Shown one piece after another: positions 7,791-14,822 of a stretch of 45,509 nt of DNA. Below the pieces are notes generated by a model, which saw only the letters and a list, made by a program, of their open reading frames with translations, was not told where the DNA came from and did not search any database. Origin of the DNA: a bacterium (GTDB lineage Bacteria; Auribacterota; UBA6266); assembly GCA_028717725.1 (NCBI GenBank), contig JAQUNG010000003.1:1-45509 (forward strand), in the 5' to 3' direction. Within the stretch, counting starts at the first letter, position 1. The number at the start of each line of letters is the position of its first letter. Position numbers and translations under genes: made by a program.

Positions 7791-8274
7791 TTTTTTTGCT
7801 TTCTTTTTTCAATCTTTTCAATTTGCTCGAAGCGAGTTTTCTACTCAGGAAACTCGTCCTGTCTACTATCAGCACTCCGTTAATATGGTCTATCTCATGC
7901 TGTAAAGCCCGGGCAAAAAGCCCGCAAGCCGCTATTTGCACTTCTTTTCCTTCGTCATTAAGGCCTCTGACCTCGACTTCCGCCGCCCTTTCTATTTCGA
8001 ATTCGATTCCGGGGAAACTGAGGCAACCCTCCGGACAGGTTTCTTTTCCGCTCTTTTTCATTATTTCGGGGTTGACCAAGGCGACCCCTCCTTCCCCTAT
8101 ATCTATGACTATAACTCTTTCCGATTTTCCAATCTGAGGAGCGGCAAGACCGACGCCTCTTGCTTCCCTCATAGTCCTGAACATATCCGCGATAAGTTTT
8201 CTGATATCTTCGGACCACGCTGTTTTTTCGGCTTTTCTCCTTAAGATGTCTGAACCGTATTTAAAAATTTTCAT
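7774..8274 (-). CDS. def: Peptide deformylase
   Basis: Removes the N-formyl group from nascent proteins. All three deformylase motifs are present in 166 residues: GVGLAAPQIG (40-49), EGCLS with metal ligand Cys84, and HEIDH with ligands His126 and His130 and catalytic Glu127. The start ATG overlaps the thiD stop by 4 bases and the 3' end overlaps the DUF89 gene. Length and motif spacing fit a normal active enzyme. Confidence 0.97.
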   Translation of the reverse strand: MKIFKYGSDILRRKAEKTAWSEDIRKLIADMFRTMREARGVGLAAPQIGKSERVIVIDIGEGGVALVNPEIMKKSGKETCPEGCLSFPGIEFEIERAAEVEVRGLNDEGKEVQIAACGLFARALQHEIDHINGVLIVDRTSFLSRKLASSKLKRLKKESKKNEMLS

Positions 8275-9089
8275 GTCGTTTTATCTCTGTTTTCAGGGAA
8301 CCGCGGCCTGACAAAATGGTTAACCGGACCGCAGCCTTTGCCGGGATTATATCCTTTTTTAATACCTTCTTCAACAAACTGTTTTGCTGTCCTGACTGCC
8401 ATTCTGATATTATAACCTTTTGCAACACACGACGCTATTGCCGACGATACCGCGCAGCCTGTGCCATGGGTAAATAATGAGGACTGTCTTTTCCCCTTAA
8501 TGACAACGTATCTGTTTTTTGAACACAGGACATCGGACGGCTCTCCTTTAAGATGCCCCCCTTTTATAAAAACGTTTTTCGCGCCCAACTCAACTATTTT
8601 TCCCGCGGCTAAACGCATATCTTCAACCGAAGATATCTTTATTCCCGTTATTTTTTCAGCTTCAAATATATTCGGGGTAATAACCGCGGCAAGCGGCAAA
8701 AGTCTTTTCACCAGCGCGCGGACGGCGTTTTCCTCAAGAAGCGCATGGCCGCTTTTGGAAATCATAACGGGGTCGACAATAATATTTTTAACATTTCGCC
8801 CAACAAAAAATTCGGATACCGTTTCTACTGTCCGGGCGTCGCAAAGCATCCCCGTTTTTACCGCACCCACATCAAAGTCATCGAACACCGCTTCCAACTG
8901 TTCGATGACAAATTCCGGAGGGATTTTAAACACGGACCTTACACCGACCGTGTTTTGGGCCGTCAGTCCGGTTATAACACTGGCGCCGTAAACACCGAAT
9001 GCATAAAATGTTTTGAGATCAGCCTGGATTCCGGCTCCGCCCCCCGAATCAGAACCTGCAACTGTTAAAACCACTGGTCTCTTTTTCAT
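8271..9089 (-). CDS. thiD: Hydroxymethylpyrimidine (phosphate) kinase ThiD
   Basis: Phosphorylates hydroxymethylpyrimidine and its monophosphate for thiamine synthesis. VLTVAGSDSGGGAGIQADLK is the substrate and anion-binding start. GASVITGLTAQNT, VDPVMISKSGHALL, ITPNIFEAEKITG and HGTGCAVSSAIAS (anion hole and catalytic Cys region) follow in order. The 272-residue start at ATG 9089 is chosen because it overlaps the preceding stop as ATGA; a TTG four codons earlier is the alternative. No other thiamine gene is in the window. Confidence 0.95.
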   Translation of the reverse strand: MKKRPVVLTVAGSDSGGGAGIQADLKTFYAFGVYGASVITGLTAQNTVGVRSVFKIPPEFVIEQLEAVFDDFDVGAVKTGMLCDARTVETVSEFFVGRNVKNIIVDPVMISKSGHALLEENAVRALVKRLLPLAAVITPNIFEAEKITGIKISSVEDMRLAAGKIVELGAKNVFIKGGHLKGEPSDVLCSKNRYVVIKGKRQSSLFTHGTGCAVSSAIASCVAKGYNIRMAVRTAKQFVEEGIKKGYNPGKGCGPVNHFVRPRFPENRDKTT

Positions 9090-10066
9090 ATAAGCATCCA
9101 ACCCGTTTTCCCCGGATTTTCAGGAGATACGGATAAAACACTTTCCTTGCCCGCAAACCTGTATATTATTTCGACTTTATCGAGACTTTTCCCTTTTCCG
9201 AAACAAGACAATAGCGATGCCGCGTTTTCAATATCTTTTCTCCCTTTGGGCATATAAACAGCCGCCGCACCCGGAATATTATAATGTCGCATATTAACGG
9301 CGCCGCGTTTTTGCTCATCCCACAACAACATACTTTCGCTCCTGTTTCTGGCTATTATGATACGGTCACCGGCATTATTTCTGTAAAACCTGCCGTGTTT
9401 AATCAAATCAACATCCCCCAAAGAAAATTCTTTATGCTCTATGAGATTTTTCACCCTTTTTGAAAAACCCGAATCCGCAAGCAGGCATCCTCCCGCCGGC
9501 TGGGGAATATCTTCTATCCCGAAATATTCGGCAAGTTCGATCTGCCTTTTCCTGCCCCTTCCAGACAAAGACAATAATTTATCTCTGTCCACTATCCCTT
9601 TTTTTTCGGGAACCGTCGGATTCATATTGAGGGCGGTCAAAGGGCGGAGAACATACCCTTTTAGAAACGCTCTCTTATCCATCATATACATCGTAGCTTT
9701 ATTCTGTGTCATAGGTCTCTGCCCTACTATATCTCCCGTGACTATAAATGATGCCTTCTCTTTTTTAAACATACGCGCGGCTTCTTCATACATATAGACT
9801 TTGCAGTCAATACATGGGTTCATGTTTTTCCCTCTGCCGAACCGGGGGTTTACAACCATATCAAGATAGCTTTTCCGCACCTTCTTCTCCAGAATACGGA
9901 TGCCGTTTTTTTCAAGTATGCGCTCGATGTTTTCTGAACGAGGTTTTTCGAAAAACGGCGAAACAAACCTTAGCGCTACAACCCTGACCCCCTGATTCTT
10001 AACCGCCAAAGCAGCCAAAATACTGTCCAGACCGCCCGAGAACAAAGCTATACACCCTCTTTCCAA
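9086..10066 (-). CDS. PP-loop ATP pyrophosphatase, putative tRNA thiouridylase (MnmA/ThiI-like)
   Basis: A 326-residue protein with the PP-loop CIALFSGGLDSILAAL that adenylates a substrate. It has NPCIDCKVYMYEEA with a CxxC pair and PQPAGGCLLAD with a further Cys. This pattern, two separated catalytic cysteines, is that of sulfur-transferring tRNA enzymes. The C-terminal 130 residues (HGRFYRNNAGDRIIIARNRSE and on) form a separate domain resembling the RNA-binding NFACT-R type. Target nucleoside is unknown. The start is TTG at 10066, supported by AAGGGAGG at ideal spacing. First gene of the six-gene operon that runs to the radical SAM gene. Confidence 0.82.
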   Translation of the reverse strand: MERGCIALFSGGLDSILAALAVKNQGVRVVALRFVSPFFEKPRSENIERILEKNGIRILEKKVRKSYLDMVVNPRFGRGKNMNPCIDCKVYMYEEAARMFKKEKASFIVTGDIVGQRPMTQNKATMYMMDKRAFLKGYVLRPLTALNMNPTVPEKKGIVDRDKLLSLSGRGRKRQIELAEYFGIEDIPQPAGGCLLADSGFSKRVKNLIEHKEFSLGDVDLIKHGRFYRNNAGDRIIIARNRSESMLLWDEQKRGAVNMRHYNIPGAAAVYMPKGRKDIENAASLLSCFGKGKSLDKVEIIYRFAGKESVLSVSPENPGKTGWMLI

Positions 10067-10106
10067 AATACGCCTCCCTTACTGAATACGCGAAAACAAG
10101 ATTTTC

Positions 10107-10135
10107 ATTCTACCATATTAAATCAAAACTATCAT
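10107..10135 (-). promoter_or_regulatory. Candidate promoter of the PP-loop/thiD/def operon
   Basis: In the 128-bp divergent spacer, minus strand: ATGATA (10135-10130), 17 bases, TAGAAT (10112-10107). Each box matches consensus at 4 or 5 of 6 positions. The region is strongly AT-rich. Confidence 0.4.
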
Positions 10136-10154
10136 ATTTAAATGGGTATTGTAT

Positions 10155-10183
10155 TTTACTGTTATTTTTTAATATTTTATGAT
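10155..10183 (+). promoter_or_regulatory. Candidate promoter of the anti-sigma-like gene, near-leaderless
   Basis: TTTACT (10155-10160), 17 bases, TATGAT (10178-10183). The predicted start, near 10190, is only a few bases before the ATG at 10195, and no Shine-Dalgarno site precedes it. The message may therefore be leaderless. Confidence 0.5.
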
Positions 10184-10194
10184 ATTAAATTTAT

Positions 10195-10620
10195 ATGAAA
10201 AAACGCCGTCTTAGTCCAGATAAACTCATCCTTTCGGGAAAAATCAGGGAACTGGACAGTCTCCACAAATTCGTGCATAAATTCGGGGTTAAAAACACCC
10301 TCGACTCAAAAACACTGTTCGACATCGAACTTGCCGCTGATGAAGCGGTGACGAACATAATAAGGCACGGGCTCAAGGGCAAAAAGGGCAGGATAACGAT
10401 TGAAATAGCGAAAAACCCCGGAAAATATACCGTAAAGGTAACCGATAACGCGCCTCACTTCGACCAATCCATACCGACACACCCAAACCTTTCTTCCGAC
10501 ATTACCGAAAGAGCCGTGGGAGGGCTGGGGATATACCTAATACATCAGGTTATGGACAGCGTTTCTTATTCCCGTTCGGGAGATAAAAACATCCTTGTTT
10601 TCGAAAAAAAACTGAAGTGA
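10195..10620 (+). CDS. Anti-sigma-factor-type serine kinase (RsbW-like HATPase)
   Basis: A 141-residue GHKL ATPase. ELAADEAVTNIIRHG is the N-box (Glu and Asn for Mg-ATP), VTDNAPHFDQ the G1 box and ERAVGGLGIYLIHQVMD the G2 box. No sensor or membrane domain is present. Known relatives such as RsbW and SpoIIAB bind a sigma factor or phosphorylate an anti-anti-sigma protein. Neither partner is encoded nearby, so this is an orphan switch component and its target is unknown. It is one of only two plus-strand genes here, with its own promoter and no visible Shine-Dalgarno. It converges on hemW with 9 bases between stops. Confidence 0.85.
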   Translation: MKKRRLSPDKLILSGKIRELDSLHKFVHKFGVKNTLDSKTLFDIELAADEAVTNIIRHGLKGKKGRITIEIAKNPGKYTVKVTDNAPHFDQSIPTHPNLSSDITERAVGGLGIYLIHQVMDSVSYSRSGDKNILVFEKKLK

Positions 10621-10629
10621 CCGAAACAC

Positions 10630-11736
10630 TTAAAGAAGGACAAATTCGGAAGCGACTGCGCTGTGAAAAAGCATTCCTTTCAATGTGGGTTTCAGATATC
10701 CGTTTTCCACGGATAAAAACCCTTCTTTATAATATTCTTCGACCGTATCACGGTAAAAATCCCAGAAATCCATGTTGTGTGCGCGGCTGACATACTCTAT
10801 GTTGATTCCTTTCTTCATACGCAGACCCATGCATATCGTTTCATAAAACCTGACCTGTTTTTCAGCCCTGTCTTCCTCTTCAACACAGCGCTTGCCGGTC
10901 CCTGCGGCAACCATATATTTTCCCAGATCGGATATATTTTTAAACCTGATATTCTTTATAAAAGACCATGCTGACGGCCCGAGCCCCGCATACTGCCCGT
11001 TTTTCCAGTAATTCATATTATGTGCGCATTCCTTCCCGCTCTTTGCAAAATTGGATATTTCGTAATGATCATAACCTTTGGATTCCAGGAAATTATGCGT
11101 TTTCAGGAACATTGAGGCCGTGATATCATCGCATGGAAGGCTGATAATATTTTCCCCAGATTTTTCATGGAATGCGGAGCCTTTTTCCAGAGAAAGGCAA
11201 TAGCATGAAATATGCTCGGGTTCATATTCCGTGACTTTCTCTAAATTCTCCATCCATTCTTTTAAACCCTGATTCTGAAGACCGTAAATCAAATCAATAT
11301 TGATATTTTTAACGCCCGCGGATCTCGCCCCGGCAAAACATCTGTCAAAATCTTCCGGCGAGTGTATTCTTCCAAGAAATCCCAGGTCTCCGCGCCGCGG
11401 GGATTGGAGACCTATACTCAACCTGTCAAACCCATGTTTTTTCAAGATGGAAATCTTTTCCGAAGAAAGGCTTTCAGGATTAGCTTCAATCGTTTTTTCC
11501 CCTTTTACTTTTGCGGCAAACCCGCATATACCGTCAAAATCCTCATCTGAAACAGCGGTCGGCGTACCTCCCCCTATATAAAGAGTCTCAAAATCCAAAC
11601 CGTTATAGTCCCTGAGTTCGGTTTTAAGGGTTCTTATAAATCCTGACACGTCTGCCCGTTCCGCACAGCACACGGAATAAAAAGAACAATACCCGCATTT
11701 TTTTCTGCAAAAAGGAATATGAATATATAATCCCAT
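10630..11736 (-). CDS. hemW: HemW-like radical SAM protein (heme chaperone / coproporphyrinogen oxidase family)
   Basis: A 368-residue radical SAM protein. GLYIHIPFCRKKCGYCSFYS has the CxxxCxxC cluster motif without the extra Cys typical of true HemN. YIGGGTPT, IEANPESL, RLSIGLQS, INIDLIYGLQNQ and a C-terminal HemN-type domain follow. HemW proteins bind heme and are thought to insert it into respiratory enzymes rather than oxidise coproporphyrinogen. ATG 11736 gives the usual N-terminus; a GTG at 11745 is in frame but lies inside the inverted repeat of the neighbouring element. The insertion ends 4 bases upstream of the ATG, so the native ribosome-binding region has probably been replaced. 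Confidence 0.9.
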   Translation of the reverse strand: MGLYIHIPFCRKKCGYCSFYSVCCAERADVSGFIRTLKTELRDYNGLDFETLYIGGGTPTAVSDEDFDGICGFAAKVKGEKTIEANPESLSSEKISILKKHGFDRLSIGLQSPRRGDLGFLGRIHSPEDFDRCFAGARSAGVKNINIDLIYGLQNQGLKEWMENLEKVTEYEPEHISCYCLSLEKGSAFHEKSGENIISLPCDDITASMFLKTHNFLESKGYDHYEISNFAKSGKECAHNMNYWKNGQYAGLGPSAWSFIKNIRFKNISDLGKYMVAAGTGKRCVEEEDRAEKQVRFYETICMGLRMKKGINIEYVSRAHNMDFWDFYRDTVEEYYKEGFLSVENGYLKPTLKGMLFHSAVASEFVLL

Positions 11737-11740
11737 CTCC

Positions 11741-11771
11741 GTCACAGGGGTCAGACCTTGAAATGTGAAAT
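11741..11771 (+). repeat. Left inverted repeat of the RAYT element
   Basis: 31 bases starting GTCACAGGGGTCAGACC and ending in AAATGTGAAAT. It mirrors 12733-12763 with one mismatch (fifth base). It contains the small palindrome GGTCAGACC. It covers the last codons and TGA of the transposase and the GTG alternative start of hemW. Confidence 0.9.
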
Positions 11772-12695
11772 GAGTTCCGCTACTTCAGCCTTCACATCCT
11801 CACTTCTTTCCATTATCTCTATAACATCCTTATTGATTTTACTTACCGCAGAATAACTTATCTGAAATTTATTGCCGATACATTCGTTAGTCATATCGGT
11901 AAATCGCTTAAGTAAATATACTGCTATTTTTTTTGCAAGGAGCGGCCTTTTTTTTGCTTTTTTTAGATATTCGGGGTTTTTGCCGTAATATACCGCAACC
12001 CTGTTTATCAGAATTTCGGGATCAATGGCCGATATTTTTTTCTTGTAGGCAAAATCCTTACTCTGTATTTGTGTCTTTAATTTACAAAAAGTGTCCTTGA
12101 TAAATCTCTCATCTCCCAATATAAGCCCGGCATGAACTTTATTCAGAGGATTAATTTCGTTATCCAAGGTTTCTAAAACAAAATTTCTGTATTCGGCCAT
12201 CGGCATCTTACAATATTTTTGCAAGATTTCTTTATCAATCAAACCTCTTTTTACATCGTTTGCATATTCGTTGTAACTCGACCACTTATATTTTTCGGGG
12301 CTATCCTGAATATTGGCTTTTACCGGGTTAAGATGAATATAACGAGTAAGCTCCAAAAGATAATTATCCGCATCTACTATTACAGATTTATATCTGCCTT
12401 GAAAAAGATGCCCGCAACGTTTCCATTTAGTGTTATGGTAAACCGCATAAGATGTATTTATATGCTGCATTATTTTAGATATATTGGCCTGCGGAGTTTC
12501 TAAGAGTAAGTGATAATGATTTTCCATTAAACAATAGGCGTAAAGATAAAAATTAAATTTTTCTTTTGCATTTGCCAGATATTGCAAAAACTTTTCACAA
12601 TCACGATCGTTTACAAAAATTTTCTTGCGATCGTCACCTCTGCTGATTACATGATACAACAACTCTTTAGCTTGCAATCGATATAGTCGTGGCAT
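11751..12695 (-). CDS. REP-associated tyrosine transposase (RAYT, Y1/HUH) with C-terminal DnaA-like helix-turn-helix
   Basis: A 314-residue single-strand transposase. The N-terminal domain begins MPRLYRLQAKELLYHVISRG. It carries the metal-binding HYH in MENHYHLLLET and the nucleophile Tyr in LTRYIHLNPVKA, with GRYKSVIVDADNYLLEL between them. A C-terminal helix-turn-helix (KKIAVYLLKRFTDMTNECIG...SYSAVSKI) resembles DnaA domain IV and probably recognises the ends. All catalytic residues are intact. The start ATG at 12695 has no Shine-Dalgarno and lies about one turn after a strong -10 box, so the message may be leaderless. The last four codons and stop are part of the terminal repeat. Confidence 0.93.
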   Translation of the reverse strand: MPRLYRLQAKELLYHVISRGDDRKKIFVNDRDCEKFLQYLANAKEKFNFYLYAYCLMENHYHLLLETPQANISKIMQHINTSYAVYHNTKWKRCGHLFQGRYKSVIVDADNYLLELTRYIHLNPVKANIQDSPEKYKWSSYNEYANDVKRGLIDKEILQKYCKMPMAEYRNFVLETLDNEINPLNKVHAGLILGDERFIKDTFCKLKTQIQSKDFAYKKKISAIDPEILINRVAVYYGKNPEYLKKAKKRPLLAKKIAVYLLKRFTDMTNECIGNKFQISYSAVSKINKDVIEIMERSEDVKAEVAELISHFKV

Positions 12696-12701
12696 ATTAA
12701 G

Positions 12702-12729
12702 AGTATACCCTTTGAAAAAAGATTGTCAA
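12702..12729 (-). promoter_or_regulatory. Transposase promoter, leaderless configuration
   Basis: Perfect TTGACA (12729-12724), 16 bases, TATACT (12707-12702; 5 of 6). Only six bases separate the -10 box from the ATG at 12695, so transcription should begin at or next to the start codon. Confidence 0.7.
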
Positions 12730-12732
12730 ATA

Positions 12733-12763
12733 ATTTCACATTTCAAGGTCTGACCCCTATGAC
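12733..12763 (-). repeat. Right inverted repeat of the RAYT element
   Basis: 31 bases complementary to 11741-11771 with one mismatch. It carries ATTTCACATTTCAAGG and GGTCTGACCCC. It lies 70 bases upstream of the lpxD start. Confidence 0.9.
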
Positions 12764-12833
12764 TTTTTTTGTTTGCTTCCTTGTTTTTTTATGCAATAAT
12801 ACTCGAAATTTTTCAAATGGAAAGAGAGTTCAG

Positions 12834-13889
12834 ATGAAACTATCTAAAATCGCAACTTTCTGCAAGGGAAAGCTTAATGGAAATCCAGATGCTGAAATAA
12901 TGTCTTTTGGGAATATAACAAACCCCAAAAAAGGCGAAATCATATTCATAGTTTCTTCCAATTACCTTGAAAAAGCAGAACTTACCGACGCGGAAGCAAT
13001 TATAGTCCCTGAAGGGACGGGGAAATCGAAAAAACCCACTATAGAAGTCAAGAACCCGAAACTGGCTTTCGCTTTGGTTGTCGAACTTTTCTCGCCCGAA
13101 CCAAAACCCGAACCTTCCGTTCACGGAACGGCGCTCATCGGGAAAAACTGCAGTATATCAAAAAATGTATACATAGGGCCCTATGCCGTCATTTCCGATC
13201 ACTGCACCATAGGGGAAAACTCTGTAATAGACGCCCATTCGTTCCTGGGAGAAAATGTTAAAATAGGCAATAACTGCAGAATATTCCCGAGAGTCACGAT
13301 ATATTACAACTGCTTGCTTGGGAACAATATCAGGGTGCATTCGGGCACTGTCATAGGAAGCGACGGTTTCGGATATGAAAAAGAAAGCGGCACTTACCGC
13401 AAAATCCCTCAGGTCGGAAACGTGATAATCGAAGATAACGTTGAACTCGGGGCAAACGTTGCTATAGACAGGGCCGCACTCGGCGCAACAAAAATCAGGG
13501 AAGGAACAAAAATCGACAACCTCGTTATGATAGCGCATAATGTCGAGGTGGGAAAAAACACGCTGATAATTTCTCAGGTCGGAATTGCGGGAAGCTCAAA
13601 AATAGGAGATAACTGCATCCTGGCCGGCCAGGTCGGAGTAGGCAATTACGCGGTGATAGAAGATAACGTGACGGTGGGAGCCCAGTGCGGCATCCCGATG
13701 AAAAAACGCCTCCGCTCAAATGAATTTTATCTCGGTTCTCCTGTCAGAAAAATGAAAGAAATGGCCGAAATTTTCGCGCTGGAAGGCATGCTTCCCAAAT
13801 TCTTCTCAAAATTCAAACGCCTCAGGAAGGATATGGATGAATTAAAAAGCCAGATAGACACAGATGTGAAGGAAAAAGATAAAGATTAG
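12834..13889 (+). CDS. lpxD: UDP-3-O-acylglucosamine N-acyltransferase LpxD
   Basis: Adds the N-linked hydroxyacyl chain in lipid A synthesis. The N-terminal uridine-binding domain (about 1-100) is followed by a left-handed beta-helix of hexapeptide repeats (IGKNCSISKNVYIGPYAVIS and on). The catalytic His lies in NLVMIAHNVEVG, and VIGSDGFGY is also diagnostic. A C-terminal helix (LRKDMDELKSQID) completes 351 residues. ATG 12834 is chosen, with GAGAG just upstream; the frame extends to 12723, but those 37 codons run through the transposon repeat. It shows that the host has a lipid A outer membrane. No other lipid A gene is in the window. The original upstream region may have been displaced by the insertion. 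Confidence 0.95.
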   Translation: MKLSKIATFCKGKLNGNPDAEIMSFGNITNPKKGEIIFIVSSNYLEKAELTDAEAIIVPEGTGKSKKPTIEVKNPKLAFALVVELFSPEPKPEPSVHGTALIGKNCSISKNVYIGPYAVISDHCTIGENSVIDAHSFLGENVKIGNNCRIFPRVTIYYNCLLGNNIRVHSGTVIGSDGFGYEKESGTYRKIPQVGNVIIEDNVELGANVAIDRAALGATKIREGTKIDNLVMIAHNVEVGKNTLIISQVGIAGSSKIGDNCILAGQVGVGNYAVIEDNVTVGAQCGIPMKKRLRSNEFYLGSPVRKMKEMAEIFALEGMLPKFFSKFKRLRKDMDELKSQIDTDVKEKDKD

Positions 13890-13892
13890 CGC

Positions 13893-14822
13893 TTACAGGA
13901 ACCCTTCGGCAGTCTTGAAATTTATCTTTGCAACATTTTCCAATTCGCTCTTCCCGTATTTTAAAAGGAACGCTTTAAGCGCATCGGTGATTTTATCCGA
14001 TCCTCCCCCCTTGGGAAAGACTACCCCGTATGTATCGCCAAGGCGCTTCATTTCCCTGAGATAACCGGCCCTCGCGCAAATCGAAGCCGCCGCCACAACT
14101 ATATCAGATTCCGCTTTTGTTCTCTGCACGACCCTGGCTTTCTGACCGCGCTCCTTCAGCATCTGGAGCAATGTCGCCTTAGGCGCAAACTTATCCACTA
14201 TAACAAGCATACATCCTGTTTTTTCAATCAAGTTTTCTATGGCACAGGCATGCGCCCACGCAAGCACTTTATTCATATTCCTCATGTCGGCGTACATCTG
14301 ATTAAACCGTTTCGGGCTTATTGAAACAGTCTCGGTTTTACACATCTTTATTATGATTTTTTCAAGATAATATATTCTCGAATCGGAACTTATTTTCTTC
14401 GAATCGCGGACACCGGCCTTTTCCATTTCGGTTATTTCACCGTCCCGCGCGCAGACACCGCTGACTACCAGTGGACCGAAAAAGTCGCCTTTGCCGCTCT
14501 CGTCGGAACCTATCCTTTTCGCTCTGTCGTTAACCTCTAATACAGAGTAACCGAAAGAAAGCTCTTTCACGACAAGCGGTTCCAGGACAAATTCGACAAA
14601 ATCCGGTGTTTTTCTCCCCTGCACAACAACTTTGCCGGAATTATACACGGATACCGACACATCTTCATTCCGGGCATTGAACAGCGTGTGCGGTTTCGGG
14701 GAAAAAATAAAATTCTTTTCTTCAAGCAGGCTTTTAAGCATCCCCGTTTCTTCGGGAGACAAAGGTCTTGTGTGCGTATAAGTGTGGATATTTTTTTTTA
14801 CGGTCACAGATTTACTTTCCAC
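13893..14822 (-). CDS. rnhC: Ribonuclease HIII
   Basis: Cleaves the RNA strand of RNA-DNA hybrids. The 309 residues comprise an N-terminal TBP-like substrate-binding domain (about 1-95, with FNARNEDVSVSVYNSGKVVVQG) and the catalytic domain. The active-site start is RIGSDESGKGDFFGPLVV (Asp107, Glu108), and a later Asp lies in MLVIVDKFAP. It starts with GTG at 14822, inside the end of sppA (19-base overlap), so it is the last gene of the long ATPase/T2SS operon. It converges on lpxD with only 3 bases between stops and no visible terminator. Confidence 0.94.
   Translation of the reverse strand: MESKSVTVKKNIHTYTHTRPLSPEETGMLKSLLEEKNFIFSPKPHTLFNARNEDVSVSVYNSGKVVVQGRKTPDFVEFVLEPLVVKELSFGYSVLEVNDRAKRIGSDESGKGDFFGPLVVSGVCARDGEITEMEKAGVRDSKKISSDSRIYYLEKIIIKMCKTETVSISPKRFNQMYADMRNMNKVLAWAHACAIENLIEKTGCMLVIVDKFAPKATLLQMLKERGQKARVVQRTKAESDIVVAAASICARAGYLREMKRLGDTYGVVFPKGGGSDKITDALKAFLLKYGKSELENVAKINFKTAEGFL

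Larger units (their letters stand above)
11741..12763 (-). mobile_element. Complete RAYT-type transposable element, 1,023 bp
   Basis: A single Y1/HUH transposase gene bounded by 31-bp inverted repeats that match at 30 of 31 positions (11741-11771 and 12733-12763). The element separates hemW from lpxD. The transposase promoter lies just inside the right end, and its stop codon lies inside the left repeat. True ends could be a few bases inside the repeats (at the GGGG/CCCC), because the outer six bases might be target sequence. No second copy is in the window. Confidence 0.85.

Noticed and set aside
12723-12833. 37-codon N-terminal extension of LpxD
   Set aside because: It runs through the transposon repeat and a hydrophobic nonsense stretch; family members start at the MKLSKIATF position, with GAGAG upstream.
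12764-12833. lpxD promoter
   Set aside because: AATAAT at 12795-12800 lacks a convincing -35 box (3 of 6 at best), so I do not list it as a feature.
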